A stretch of 64,000 nucleotides of DNA, taken from Alphaproteobacteria bacterium. Its GTDB lineage: Bacteria; Pseudomonadota; Alphaproteobacteria; Bin95. The stretch's first letter is position 1; every line of letters begins with the position of its first letter. The notes beneath the pieces were generated by a model that ran no database searches, was not told the DNA's origin, and worked only from the letters and a program-made list of their open reading frames with translations. Made by a program: the position numbers and the translations under genes. Shown in pieces: positions 18,851-29,023 of this stretch. The stretch lies in the NCBI GenBank assembly GCA_020638555.1, contig JACKII010000001.1, forward strand, positions 496,001 through 560,000. The letters run 5' to 3'.

Positions 18851-19287
18851 GCGCGGCCAATTTCATCGAGGCCCTCGGCATCCGCTTCGTCGAGGTGTCG
18901 AAGACGCGGGTGCTGGCCGAAATGGACGCGCGCGCGGAGCATTCGAACGGCAACGGTGTCGTCCATGGCGGCATCTACATGGCGTTCGCGGATACGCTGG
19001 GCGCCCGCGGCGCCATCATGAACCTGCCGGACAACTGCCGCACCAGCACGCTGGAATCGAAGACCAACTTCCTGCGCGGCGCCCGTGTCGGCACGCTGGT
19101 CGGCGAGTGCACGCCGGTGCATGTGGGCCGCACCACCCAGGTCTGGCGCACGGTCATCACCGGCCCCGACGGCAAGAAATGCGCCGAGGTCACCCAGACC
19201 CAGCTCGTGATCGCGACCGAGCCCGACGATCCCGTGACCCTGCGCATGCAGGCCATGCGCGACGGCCGCATTCCGCACAATCCCTGA
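18847..19287 (+). CDS. PaaI-family hot-dog thioesterase
   Basis: A 146-aa single hot-dog-domain protein predicted to hydrolyse acyl- or aryl-CoA thioesters in the cytosol. The motif NGVVHGGIYMAFADT contains the HGG and acidic residue typical of PaaI/YbgC-like enzymes. ATG 18847 overlaps the hemY stop (ATGA), placing it last in the hem transcript; the link to haem is probably positional. The specific CoA substrate is unknown. Confidence 0.85.
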   Translation: MSAANFIEALGIRFVEVSKTRVLAEMDARAEHSNGNGVVHGGIYMAFADTLGARGAIMNLPDNCRTSTLESKTNFLRGARVGTLVGECTPVHVGRTTQVWRTVITGPDGKKCAEVTQTQLVIATEPDDPVTLRMQAMRDGRIPHNP

Positions 19288-19339
19288 CTGCCCGAGCCCT
19301 GACCGCCTCGAACCGTTTGCCACCGGTGGATACCGGACC

Positions 19340-19530
19340 CGGTGTTTCCCGGCCGTCGCGGAGCGGCGAGCCGGGACCGCTTGCCGCGTGCGCACACCGG
19401 CGCGGACGGTGTTCGAAGGATGACACCGGCCCCGGACCGGCGCTCCGCACCGCCCGGGGTACAAAGCGGCTCCGCACCGTCCGGGGATCAAACGGCACTC
19501 CGCACCGTCCGGGGTACAGAAGCGCTCCGG
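19340..19530. repeat. Palindromic intergenic repeat, copy 1, with a tandem 27-bp tail
   Basis: An imperfect inverted repeat (arms 19348-19375 and 19430-19459) encloses the conserved core GTGTTCGAAGGATGACACC. A second copy lies at 47616-47735. Here the right end repeats as about 27-bp units with CTCCGCACC at 19443, 19470 and 19498, each followed by a CCGGGG run. The element fills most of the 300 bases between the convergent thioesterase and MetE-like genes. It contains no coding frame of its own that I can support. It looks like a MITE-like or REP-like family. Confidence 0.75.
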
Positions 19531-19587
19531 CCGGGGAGCACGGGTATCGGCGCCCGTCGCCCGCCCCTCCCGCCGAGGGGCGCCACC

Positions 19588-20655
19588 TCAGGCGCGGCCG
19601 CGCACCAGCGCGGCGCCGGCGGCCAAAGCCTCCAGCTTGCGCACGCCCAGCCAGCGGGGAATGGCGGAGAGGCCGCAATCGGCGGTCAGCGCCAGCCGCT
19701 CCGCCGGAATGCCGGCGGCCAGCACAAGGTCGATCCTGCGCGCGACGTCGTCCGCGCTTTCCTGATGGAAGCTCTTCACGTCGACCACGCCGGCGGCGAT
19801 CCGCGCCGGGTTGGCCAGCGCCGCCACCAGGTCGAGCCCCGCCATCTCGCGGTTGGCGAATTCCAGCACCAGCCAATCGGCGCTGAGCGTCTCCAGGGCG
19901 GGTTGCAAGCGGTCGAAGTCGCGCGGCGTGTAGGGGCGGCTGGCATTGTTGCCGAAGCAGACATGCACGGCAAAGGCGTCCGGCGCGGCCTCCCCCACCC
20001 GGTTGATTGCCGCCACCGCCTCGGCCTGGCCCAGCCAGTCCAAGGGATAGGTGAGGCCCGGTTCGTCCAACTGTACCAGTGGGCAGCCGGCGGCCACCAG
20101 CGCCGCCACCTCCGCCCGGATCAGCGCCACCAGATCGGCGAGCAGGGCGTGCTGCGGGTCGGCCTCCGCCGCATAGGCCCGGCCGGCGCGGATGCTGCGC
20201 ACGAAGGTGATCGGCCCCGGCAGCGCCATTTTCAGCCGCGTCGCCGCGGCCGCGTCGCCCAACTGCCGCGCCACCTCGCGGCGGAGAAACTGATAGTCTT
20301 CGACCAATCCCAGGCCGTTCGGCGCCCGCACCCGCTCGTCCGCCACATAGCCGGGGGTACGGTCATAGCCCGGCACGCCCAGGCGGCGCGCCACCGACTG
20401 GCGGGTCAGCCCTTCCAGCCGGTCGTACATGGCATAGACGAAGCGGTCCCGCGTCAGTTCGCCGTCGCTGAACACGTCCAACCCGGCCTGGATCTGGTCG
20501 GCGATGGCGGTGCGGGTGGCGTCGCCATAGGCCTCGTCCACGTCGGCCGGCCCGGCCTTGCCGGCGCGCATGGCCTCGCGGAAGCTGAACAGCCAGCCGG
20601 GCGCGGCGTGGCTGCCGACGCCCATGGTGGGCAGCAGGGGGAGGCCCGTCAGCAT
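19588..20655 (-). CDS. MetE-like cobalamin-independent methyltransferase domain protein
   Basis: A 355-aa protein related to the C-terminal catalytic half of 5-methyltetrahydropteroyltriglutamate-homocysteine methyltransferase. Likely zinc ligands are in HVCFGNN and in TADCGLSAIPRWL; LVQLDEPGLTYP is the substrate-loop motif. The N-terminal half of full MetE (about 750 aa) is missing, so this belongs to the short MetE-like group whose methyl donor and acceptor are mostly undefined. Its ATG (20655) overlaps the upstream flavin oxidoreductase by 7 bases, suggesting one operon with it and the RraA-like gene. Confidence 0.82.
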   Translation of the reverse strand: MLTGLPLLPTMGVGSHAAPGWLFSFREAMRAGKAGPADVDEAYGDATRTAIADQIQAGLDVFSDGELTRDRFVYAMYDRLEGLTRQSVARRLGVPGYDRTPGYVADERVRAPNGLGLVEDYQFLRREVARQLGDAAAATRLKMALPGPITFVRSIRAGRAYAAEADPQHALLADLVALIRAEVAALVAAGCPLVQLDEPGLTYPLDWLGQAEAVAAINRVGEAAPDAFAVHVCFGNNASRPYTPRDFDRLQPALETLSADWLVLEFANREMAGLDLVAALANPARIAAGVVDVKSFHQESADDVARRIDLVLAAGIPAERLALTADCGLSAIPRWLGVRKLEALAAGAALVRGRA

Positions 20656-21587
20656 GCGCCGAACCTGCGCCGCGCCGCCGCGTATTCGGCGGCAACCGTT
20701 TCCACCAGGTCGGCGACCGCCGGCACGCCGTCGACCATCTGCACCGAATGGCCGGCGGACCAGACGTCCTTCCAGCGCCGCGGCGCGTTCGGGTTGATGT
20801 CCTTGTCGATGGCGACCGAGCCGCGCTCCGGCAGGTTGTCCGGGTCGAGGCCGGCGGCGAGCAGCGAGGGGATCAGCATGTTGGTCTCCAACCCGGTCAT
20901 CGCCCGCGTCAGCTTGATGTCGTCCAGGCCGGAGGCGACCAGCATCTGCTTGTAGGCGTCCTTGGCCATGCTCTCGGCCGTGGCGATGAAGCGGGTGCCC
21001 ATATAGGCGAGGTCGCAGCCCAGCGCCTCGGCCGCCAGCAGGGCCTGGCCGTCGCCGACGCCGCCGGCCAGCACCACCGGCCCGTCGAACAGGCGGCGCA
21101 CGCCGCGCACGAAGGCGAACAGGTTGGCCCAGCCGGTCTGGCCGCCGGCGCCGGCGGTCAGCAGGATCAGGCCGTCGGCCCCGGCCGCAATCGCCTTCTC
21201 CGCATGGCGCATGCTGGCAATGTCGGCGAACACCAGCCCGCCATAGCCGTGGATCGCGTCGATGATCGGTGCGGGCGAGCCGACGCTGGCGATCACCAGC
21301 GCCGGCTTGTGTTTGCAGATCAGCGCCAGATCGTCGGCGAGGCGGCTGTTGGAACGGTGCACCACCAGGTTCGGCGCCACCGGCGCGTGCTCCGGCCCCA
21401 GTTCGGCGTCGATGCGCTCCAGCCATTCGGCCAGTTCCGCGACCGTGCGGCAGTTGATGGTCGGGAAGGAGCCGATGACGCCGGCCCGGCAGGCGGCAAT
21501 GACCAGATCCGGGCCGGAGACCAGGAACATCGGCGCCGCGATCAGCGGCAGGCGGAGGCAGGAGTGCAGCGAGGCCGGTAGCGCCAT
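20649..21587 (-). CDS. Nitronate monooxygenase-type flavin oxidoreductase
   Basis: A 312-aa FMN-dependent TIM-barrel protein of the NAD(P)H-dependent flavin oxidoreductase / nitronate monooxygenase family. Typical signatures are PLIAAPMFLVSGPDLVIAA at the N-terminus, GAGGQTGWANLFAF, and the phosphate-binding stretch AGGVGDGQALLAAEALG with GTRFIATAES. Members oxidise alkyl nitronates or reduce quinones; the real substrate cannot be told from sequence. It is second in a three-gene minus-strand run, 64 bases after the RraA-like gene and overlapping the MetE-like gene. Confidence 0.85.
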   Translation of the reverse strand: MALPASLHSCLRLPLIAAPMFLVSGPDLVIAACRAGVIGSFPTINCRTVAELAEWLERIDAELGPEHAPVAPNLVVHRSNSRLADDLALICKHKPALVIASVGSPAPIIDAIHGYGGLVFADIASMRHAEKAIAAGADGLILLTAGAGGQTGWANLFAFVRGVRRLFDGPVVLAGGVGDGQALLAAEALGCDLAYMGTRFIATAESMAKDAYKQMLVASGLDDIKLTRAMTGLETNMLIPSLLAAGLDPDNLPERGSVAIDKDINPNAPRRWKDVWSAGHSVQMVDGVPAVADLVETVAAEYAAARRRFGAC

Positions 21588-21651
21588 CGGGGCGGCTCCT
21601 GATGGGTTGCGCGAAGAGGGACGGCGGGGGCGGGTGGGCGGACGGCGGCCG

Positions 21652-22361
21652 TCAGCCGCCGGTCTTCGCCTTCCACTCCTGGTATTTGGCCAGATTGTCC
21701 GCGTTCGGCGGATAGGTGCCGGGGATTTTGGCGCCGTCCTTGACCTGTTGCAGGATGAACTGTTCGTGCAATTCCTGCTCCAGCCCGCCTTCGGCCACCT
21801 CCTGCACCAGCGCCTGGGGATGACCACGACGCCGTCATTGTCGCAGACCACCCAGTCGCCGGGAATGACGGCGACGCCGCCGCAGCCGATGGGCACGTTC
21901 AGATCGCCGTCCGAAAGGCTGGCGACGCTCGCCGGCGCGGCCGCGCCCGGGCACCAGACCGGCAGGCCGCTGGCCTTGACGCCGTCGGCATCGCGCACGC
22001 AGGCGTCGCTGACCATGCCGGCGACGCCGCGCACCTGCATCCGCGTCGCCAGGATGTCGCCGATGGCCGCACCGTCGGCGAGACCCAGGCAATCCACCAC
22101 CAGGATGTGGCCGGGCGGGCATTCCTCGATGGCGCGGCGCTGGGCCAGGTCGGTGCGCTTCAGGATCTCCGGCCCTGACAGATCCTCGCGGCCGGGGATG
22201 AAGCGCAGCGTGAAGGCCGGGCCGGCAATGCGCTCCTGGCCGTCGGAGAGCGGTTTCGGGCCGAACATCCAGACCTGCCGAATGCCGCGCTTCAGCAACT
22301 GCATGGTAAGGGTCGCGGTGGACACCCGCTTCAGGGTGGCGACGAGTTGGTCCTGGTTCAT
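21652..22361 (-). CDS. RraA-family protein (HMG/CHA aldolase-like), one frameshift
   Basis: About 236 aa when repaired. The central motif GLADGAAIGDILATRMQVRG followed by DACVRDADGVK matches the RraA/4-hydroxy-4-methyl-2-oxoglutarate aldolase fold; members either inhibit RNase E or cleave oxo-acids. The frame breaks at about 21815-21820: after DGVVVIP the expected QALVQEVAEGGLEQELHEQF continues in the next frame to a TGA at 21652. The length (710 bases) is one base short of a whole number of codons, consistent with one lost base. Aldolase activity is more likely in this metabolic context, but this is inference. Confidence 0.78.
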
Positions 22362-22439
22362 CTGGCTTTTCCTCTGGCGTGTTCGCCGGTACAACTGAGC
22401 CGAAACCACAGCCCGATGCAATCGTGAAGGAGCCGCCCG

Positions 22440-23645
22440 ATGGACATGGCCTTTACCGCCGAAGACGAAGCCTGGCGCGAGGAAGTGCGCGCGTTTATGC
22501 GCGAGAACCTGCCGCCCGCCATCGCCCACAAGGTCCACAACGGCTTCGGCGTCAGCCGCGAGGAAATCCGGGACTGGCACACCAAGCTCTATGAGAAGCG
22601 CTGGGTCGCGCCGAACTGGCCGCCGGAATGGGGCGGCCCCGATCCGGCCTGGACCGTCAACCAGAAATACATCTATGACGAGGAAGCCTCGCTGGCGGGT
22701 GCGCGCGGCTGATCATGTTCGGCATCACCATGTGCGGCCCGTGCTGATGCGCTTCGGCACCGACGCGCAGAAGAAGGACTTCCTGCCGAAAATCGTCGCG
22801 GGCGAGCGCACCTTCTGCCAGGGCTATTCCGGAACCGGGCTCGGGCTCTGACCTCGCCAGCCTGAAAATGCGGGCCGAGCGCGACGGCGATGATTTCGTG
22901 CTGAACGGCCAGAAGATCTGGACCACGTCCGCGCACATGGCCGACTGGATTTTCTGCCTGGTCCGCACCTCGAACACCGGCAAGCGCCAGGAAGGCATCA
23001 CCTTCATCCTGGTCGACATGAACACGCCGGGCGTCGAGGTGAAGCCGCTGATCACCATCGAGGGGCACGCGCGAGGTGAACGAGGTGTTCTTTCGGACGT
23101 GCGCGTGCCGGCGGCCAATGTCATCGGCGAGATCGACGACGGCTGGAGCGTCGCCAAATACCTGCTGGGGCACGAGCGCATGGGCGGCGGCGCGCTCGGC
23201 GGCCTGAAAAAGTCCATGGAACAGCTGCGGCAGATCGCGAACGAGGAGCCGGACGGCGCCGGCGGCTCGCTGGCGGAACAGCCCGACTTCGCGCGCAAGA
23301 TGTCCGAGGTCGAGATCGAGCTGATGACGCTCGAAGTCCAGATGCTGCGCCTGCTCTCGAAGATGAAGGCGGATGCGGAAATGGGCCTGGAAGCCTCGAT
23401 GATCAAAATCCGCCGCTCGGAGATCATCCAGCGGCTGAGCGAGCTGAAAATGGAGGCGGTGGGCTATTACGCCAACCCGTTCGTGCTGGGCGCGCTGGAG
23501 CATGGCTGGAACGAGGAGCCAATTGGCGGTGCGGATTATATTAACGCTTTAGCTGCGCACTACTTCAATAACCGCAAGCATTCAATTTTGCGGGATCGAA
23601 CGAGATCCAGCACAACATCATCGCCAAGCGGTTCTGGGCCTTTAG
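22440..23645 (+). CDS. Acyl-CoA dehydrogenase, large-subunit type, with several indels
   Basis: FAD-dependent acyl-CoA dehydrogenase of about 400 aa, which introduces an alpha-beta double bond into acyl-CoAs and passes electrons to ETF. Repaired, it shows FCQGYSEPGSGSDLASL (flavin-binding region), NGQKIWTTSAHMADW and a C-terminal NEIQHNIIAK...VLGL. Breaks are visible near 22705, 22738, 22828, 23067/23092 (a compensating pair), 23600 and 23630. Start ATG 22440 has AAGGAG at 22427-22432. It resembles pimeloyl-CoA dehydrogenase large subunits. Bases 23520-23610 are noticeably more AT-rich than the surroundings. It heads the TRAP transporter cluster and diverges from the RraA-like gene. Confidence 0.82.
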
Positions 23646-23809
23646 GGGAGATTTCAAGAGACCGCGACATTCAGAGCTTGAGACTCCGCCACAAACATGC
23701 TTGAAACAAGCGTCTGACGCAGACCAGTGTTGCGTCGGACGCATTGGTCCGCGCCCCAGGGTTTCGGCTTGTTGGCTTAACTGTCTCAAATTCCTAAACG
23801 GGAGGAATT

Positions 23810-24870
23810 ATGCGTCTCAGCTCTCTCTTGAAAAGCGTCGCCGTTGCGGCGGTGGCGGTCTCCACCGTCGCTGCGGTCAGCAATGCCGATGCGCGCGTTC
23901 GGATGAAGATCCACTCGGCCTTCAGCAAGAACATCGTCATCATCGGCCTGGGGCCGCATTAACGTGGCCGACGCCATCGAAAAAATGTCCGACGGCGAAG
24001 TCCAGATGAAGGTGTTCGAGCCGGGCGCGCTGGTTCCGGGGCACGCAATATTACGATCCGGTCTCCACCGGTTCGATCGACGGCGCATGGGGCACCCCGG
24101 CTATAACGTCAACAAGAACTTTGCCTATGCCTTCTTCTCCGCGGTGCCGTTCGGCCCGCGCGGCGGCGAATACATGGCGTGGATGCGCCATGGCGGCGGT
24201 CAGCAACTGGCGGACGAAATGTACGCCCGCGACAACAACATCAAAATGTTTGTCTGCAACCTGATCCCGCCGGAATCCTCGGCTGGTTCCGCAAGGAAAT
24301 CAAGAGCCTGGATGATCTCAAGGGCCTGAAGATGCGCTTCTTCGGCCTGGGCGCCAAGGTGATGGAAAAGTTCGGGCGTCTCCACCCAGCTGCTGGCCGG
24401 TGGCGACATTTATCCGGCGCTGGAACTGGGCCTCGATCGACGCGACCGAATTCTCCATGCCGGCCATCGACAAGGACTACGGTTTCTACCAGATCGCCAA
24501 GCACAAACTACATTTCGGCTGGCTGGCACCAGCCGGCGACGCTGGGCGAAATGATCTTCAACATGGACAAGTTCAACCAGTTGAGCGACGGCCAGAAGGT
24601 CATGGTCGACCAGGCCTGCCAGGCGCAGACCCTGCGCGGCTTCGCCGAGGGTGAGGCGATCCAGGGCGCGGCGATGAAGTTCTTCGAGACGAAGGGCGTC
24701 ACCATCCACCGTTGGCCCCAAGAGACGCTCGACAAGTTCTCGAGGCGGCCTGGAAGGAAGTCGTCGTCAACGAGATCGGCGACAACGATGACGCGAAGAA
24801 GATCTGGGCCTCGTTCTCGAAATTCCGTGAGGAATACAAGCTTTGAAGCGAAAACGGCTATCTGAAATAA
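23810..24870 (+). CDS. TRAP transporter solute-binding protein (DctP family), with indels
   Basis: Periplasmic solute receptor of a tripartite ATP-independent transporter, about 350 aa. An excellent Shine-Dalgarno GGAGG (23801-23805) precedes ATG 23810. A signal peptide is seen at residues 1-27 (VAVAAVAVSTVAAVSNADA). Later segments GAWGTPGYNVNKN, EIKSLDDLKGLKMRF and ELGSIDATEF are typical of the mannitol/chloroaromatic branch. About nine frame breaks occur (near 23950, 24040, 24085, 24280, 24375, 24420, 24510, 24535, 24740). A TGA at 24844 sits where homologues have tryptophan (YKLWxxxGYLK); the frame then runs 8 codons further to TAA 24868. Ligand unknown. Confidence 0.8.
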
Positions 24871-25048
24871 GCCGTGCCCGTCATGCCGGGACATCGCCAT
24901 CGCGGTCGTGTCCGGCCTGATTGCTGGCCTCGGGGCGCCCCTGGCGGGTCTGCCCGAGGTCTCTCTTTGACCCTTTCCACAAACCCCATTCCTCACTCGC
25001 AACAGCCCGATTTACGAGGCTGAAACACCAGATAGGGTGGAAGCGTTC

Positions 25049-25760
25049 ATGCGCAAATTGCTCGACATCGCGGATCGAATCGAAAGATCTGCAATTTTTC
25101 GGACGAGCCGGTTCCTGGCTGATGATCCCGTTGATCGCGGTCATCATGTTCGACGTGTTGACCCGGAAACTGTTCGGCGGCGCCATTCAGCAGGCGATCC
25201 AGGACTCCTCGCTCTACCAGGTGCTGTCGCCGACCAAGCTGCAGGAATGGGAATGGCATCTGCATGGTGCCCTGTTCATGCTGGCCATCGGCTTTTCCTA
25301 CACCATGAACGCCCATGTGCGCGTCGACGTGCTGCGCGAAAAGGTCAGCGACCGCAAGCAGGCGTGGATCGAAATGATCGGCCTCTGCGTGTTCCTGTTC
25401 CCTACACCATCGTCATCGGCATTCTTTGCGCCGATTTCGTCTATCTCCTACGCCTCGAACGAGGTGTCGGTGGCGATGACGGGCCTGACGCACCGCTGGA
25501 TCATCAAGGCCTTCCTGCTGCTCTGCCTGATTTTGGTGTTTTTGGCCGGCGTGACCACCTTCCTGCGCCACATCGTCTATCTGTTCGGCGCGGAACACCT
25601 GCGCGACGACGTCAAGATGAACATGCTGACGTCCGCCGTGGCGGAACACCTGCCGCATCTGGACGATGAGGACGTGTACGGCCCCGGGCATACGCTGAAG
25701 ACGATCTTGAACACAGCGATGTTCAAGCGGACAACGATCCCACCCCGAAATCAAATATTA
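25049..25760 (+). CDS. TRAP transporter small membrane subunit (DctQ family), with indels
   Basis: Small integral-membrane subunit with about four helices that links the binding protein to the large permease. Helices include AGSWLMIPLIAVIMFDVLTRKLF, HGALFMLAIGFSYTMNAHVRVDVL and IIKAFLLLCLILVFLAGV. HVRVDVL is the typical DctQ motif. Breaks are near 25095, 25398, 25440 and 25740. The protein ends in a hydrophilic tail of about 50 residues (HLPHLDDEDVYGPGH...), longer than usual for the family. The start could also be the GTG at 25037. The end at TAA 25758 is my reading after a last indel. Confidence 0.75.
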
Positions 25761-25790
25761 AGCCCGGCGTCTCGGAAGGAATTCACGCTC

Positions 25791-27156
25791 ATGTATTGGG
25801 AAGATTATCTCCCAGTGATCATGTTCCTTGGGCTGGCCTTCGGCCTGTTCTCCGGGATCCCGGTTGCGTTCGTCGTCGGCGGTATCGGCCTGCTGTTCGG
25901 CTTCATCGGCTCGTTCTACGACATGTTCTCCGTCATGGAGTTCTTCAACATCCCGGTCCGCATCTGGGGCGGCGCGGTGGAGAATCCGTGCTGGTGGCGG
26001 TGCCCCTGCTTCATCTTTCATGGGCACGATGCTGGAGCGGTCGGGCGTCGCCAACGACCTGCTCGAAATCCTGGACGTGTTGCTGAAAAAGGTGCCGGGC
26101 GGCCTGGCCGGGCGTCGGTCACGCTGATGGGCACGATCAGCGGCGGCGACCACCGGCATTATCGGTGCCTCGGTCGTGATGATGACGCTGATGGCGCTGC
26201 CGACCATGCTGCGCGCCGGCTATGCCAAGTCGCTGTCGACCGGCACCATCGCGGCTTCGGCGACGCTCGGCATTCTCATCCCGCCCTCGATCATGCTGGT
26301 GATCATGGCCGACCTGCTGGCGCTGTCTGTCGGCAATCTGTTCCTCGGCGCGATCTTCCCCGGCCTGCTGCTGTCGTCGCTCTATCTGGTTTATATCCTG
26401 ATCATCGCCCGGGTGAAGCAGCCAGCATGGCGCCCCGGTGAAGGACAACTCCCTGGTCGAATCCCACGGCTCCATGCGCAAGATGGTGCTGAAGGGCTTC
26501 GTGCCGCCGGTCTTCCTGATGGTGCTGGTGCTGGGCTCGATTCTTCGCCGGCTGGGCCACTCCGACCGAGGCGGCCGGCGTCGGCGCGTTCGGTGCCATC
26601 CTGCTCACCATTTTCAACGGCCGCATGACGGGCGGGGTGATGCGGAAGTGGGTGAGCGCACCGCCATCATCTGCGGCATGATCTTCTTCATCTTCATGGG
26701 CGCGACCGCGTTTTCCTACGTGTTCCGCTCGCTGGGCGGTGAGGATCTGATCATCGCGGGCATCGAGGCGCTGGGCTTCGGTTCCTGGGGCATTCTGATC
26801 GTGCTGATGGCGACGATCTTTCATCCTGGGCTTCTTCTTCGACTTCATCGAAATCACCCTGATCGTGCTGCCGGTGTTCGCGCCGGTGGTGGCCATCATG
26901 GATTTCGGCGACCATGGTCGGCCGACGTGATCTACTGGTTCGCCATCCTGGTGGCGACGAACCTGCAGACCTCGTTCCTGACGCCACCGTTCAGCTTCGC
27001 GCTGTTCTATATGAAGGGCGTGGCGCCCAGTTCGGTGAAAATCCAGGATATCTATGCCGGCATCATCCCGTTCGTCAGCCTGCAGGTGATCGGCCTGGCC
27101 CTCGTGATCGCATTCCCGGCATCGCGCTCTGGCTGCCGAATGCGCTGCTGGAGTAG
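25791..27156 (+). CDS. TRAP transporter large permease (DctM family), with indels
   Basis: Large permease subunit of about 455 aa with 12 or more membrane helices, which carries out the sodium-coupled transport. Start ATG 25791 follows GGAAGGA. Conserved pieces are GIPVAFVVGGIGLLFGF, VAVPLFIFMGTMLERSGVA, GTIAASATLGILIPPSIM and FFFDFIEITLIVLPVFAP, as in the mannitol/chloroaromatic TRAP branch. About ten plus or minus 1 breaks are spread over the gene (for example near 25985, 26015, 26110, 26145, 26425, 26550, 26640, 26825, 26905, 27118), yet the protein sequence between them is unmutated in character. It ends in TAG 27154. Confidence 0.8.
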
Positions 27157-27236
27157 CCGTCCCGGAAGGGCTGGATTAGCCTTTGAGGTTGAGTTTAGGC
27201 TCCGGGACGCCAACGCTTCCCCGGAGCCTTTGTTTC

Positions 27237-28436
27237 ATGGACCTTCGTTTCACCGCCGAAGAGCAGGCCTTCCGCGCGAACATCCGCGCCTGACGGCCGA
27301 AAACCTGCCCGCCGACATCAGGACAAGGTCGACCGCGGCATCGAACTGAGCCGCGACGACTATGCGCGCTGGATGAAGATCCTGTCCGGCGCCGGCTGGA
27401 TCGCGCCGAACTGGGACCAGAAGGACGGCGGCCCCGGCTTCAGCCTGGCTGGAGAAGTATATTTTCGAGGAAGAGCTGTTCATGGCGCGCGCGCCGCGCA
27501 CCGTCCATTTCGGCACCCGCATGGTCGGCCCGGTGCTGCTGGCCTATGGTACGCCGGAACAGCGCAAGAAATACCTGCCGAAAATCCTGACCAGCGAGGA
27601 AATCTGGTGCCAGGGCTATTCCGAGCCCGGCAGCGGCTCCGACCTCGCCTCGCTGAAGACGACGGCGGTGCGGGACGGCGACCATTATGTGGTCAACGGC
27701 ACCAAGATCTGGACCAGCTATGCCCATTGCGCCGACCGCATGTTCGCCCTGGTGCGCACCGACAACACCGGCAAGAAGCAGGAAGGCATCACCGTCCTGC
27801 TGATCGACCTGAAGACGCCCGGCATCACCATCAACCCGATCATCACGCTCGACGGCCGCCACAGTTTCAACCAGGAATTCTTCGACAATGTGCGCGTGCC
27901 GGTCGCCGACCGGATCGGCGAAGAGGGCCAGGGCTGGAGCATCGCCAAATACCTGCTGGGGCACGAACGTTCGAACGCCTCCTACATCTCCATCAACAAG
28001 CGCAATCTGGCGAAGCTGAAGGCGATCGCCGCCGATCAGGAGATGGACGGCCGGCCGCTGGCGGAGAATGACGAGTTCCGGCACCTGATCGCCGAGGCGG
28101 AAATCGCGCTGGAAACGCTATCGGTCACCTCGCTGCGCCAGTTGGCGAATGCCAGCGCCGACCAGCCGGGTGGGGCCGGAGGCGAGCGTGCTGAAAAATG
28201 CGCACCGGCGACGTGTTCCAGCGCATCCACGAACTGATGATGATGGCCGGCGGCTACAGCGCCCAGCCCTATGTGCCGGAAGCGATCCGCGGCGGCTGGA
28301 ACGAGGCGCCGGTGGGGCCGGACTATCTGTTCCGCATGGCGCCTGACTATTTCGAGGCCCGTGCCAGGCGTCGATCGCCGGCGGCAGCCACGAGGTGCAG
28401 AAGAACATTATCGCCAAGGCGGTGCTGGGCCTGTGA
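27237..28436 (+). CDS. Second acyl-CoA dehydrogenase, with indels
   Basis: About 399 aa when repaired, closely related in architecture to the acyl-CoA dehydrogenase at 22440. Recognisable parts are GYSEPGSGSDLASL, NGTKIWTSYAHCADR, KYLLGHERSNASY and the C-terminal GGSHEVQKNIIAKAVLGL. Breaks lie near 27290, 27320, 27445-27460, 28175, 28200 and 28365. The two dehydrogenases flanking one TRAP transporter could form a heteromeric pair, as with PimC/PimD, or handle successive intermediates; both are inference. It ends at TGA 28434. Confidence 0.82.
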
Positions 28437-28465
28437 GGCCCGGCCGGGGCGGTTGAGGACCGGGA

Positions 28466-28934
28466 ATGCTGTATATCGACGCCGATGCCTGCCCGGTGAA
28501 GGCGGAGGCCCTCAGGGTCGCGGAACGGCACCGGCTGAAGGTGCGGATCGTCTCCAATGGCGGCCTGCGCCCGAGCCCGCATCCGCTGGTGGAAACGGTG
28601 ATCGTCGACCAGGGGCGGACGCCGCCGACCGATGGATCGCCGAGCGGATCGGACCGGGCGACATCTGCGTCACCGGCGATATCCAGGTGGCCTTGCGCTG
28701 CCTGGATGCGGGCGCAGAGGCGATCAACCACAATGGCGAGGTGTTCACGCGGGCGAATATCGGCAACCGCATGGCCATGCGCGACCTGATGGCGGATATC
28801 CGTGCCGCCAACCCTGCTGGCGGCGGGCGGCAGCGGCCGGTCGTTCTCCAAGGCCGACCGTTCCCGCTTTCTGAACGGCCTGGAACGGCTGATCCAGCAG
28901 GCGAAGCGCCGACCCCGCCGCCTGCGCGGCGTAG
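28466..28934 (+). CDS. YaiI/YqxD-family (DUF188) protein, with indels
   Basis: About 155 aa. The N-terminus YIDADACPVKAEALRVAERH is the signature of the YaiI/YqxD family, a PIN-like fold with conserved aspartates and no settled function. Later conserved parts are ERIGPGDICVTGDIQVALRC and GKADRSRFLNGLERLI-like sequence. Breaks lie near 28615 (one base lost in CAGGGGCGGAC) and near 28820-28830. The exact stop is uncertain; TAG at 28932 gives a normal family length. Confidence 0.72.
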
Positions 28935-28980
28935 GGCCTGGCGTTCGGGATGAGCGGAGAGGCGCCCACCGAGGGGGAGG

Positions 28981-29008
28981 CCCCGGATCGCGCTGTGCGC
29001 GTCCGGGG
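28981..29008. terminator. GC hairpin between convergent yaiI-like gene and boxC
   Basis: CCCCGGATCGCGC pairs with GCGCGTCCGGGG around a three-base loop, with one bulged base. It lies 16 bases past the boxC stop and about 50 bases past the yaiI-like stop, so it may end both transcripts. No T-run follows on either strand, so termination is only a suggestion. Confidence 0.45.
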
Positions 29009-29023
29009 AAGGGGCAGTATCGG

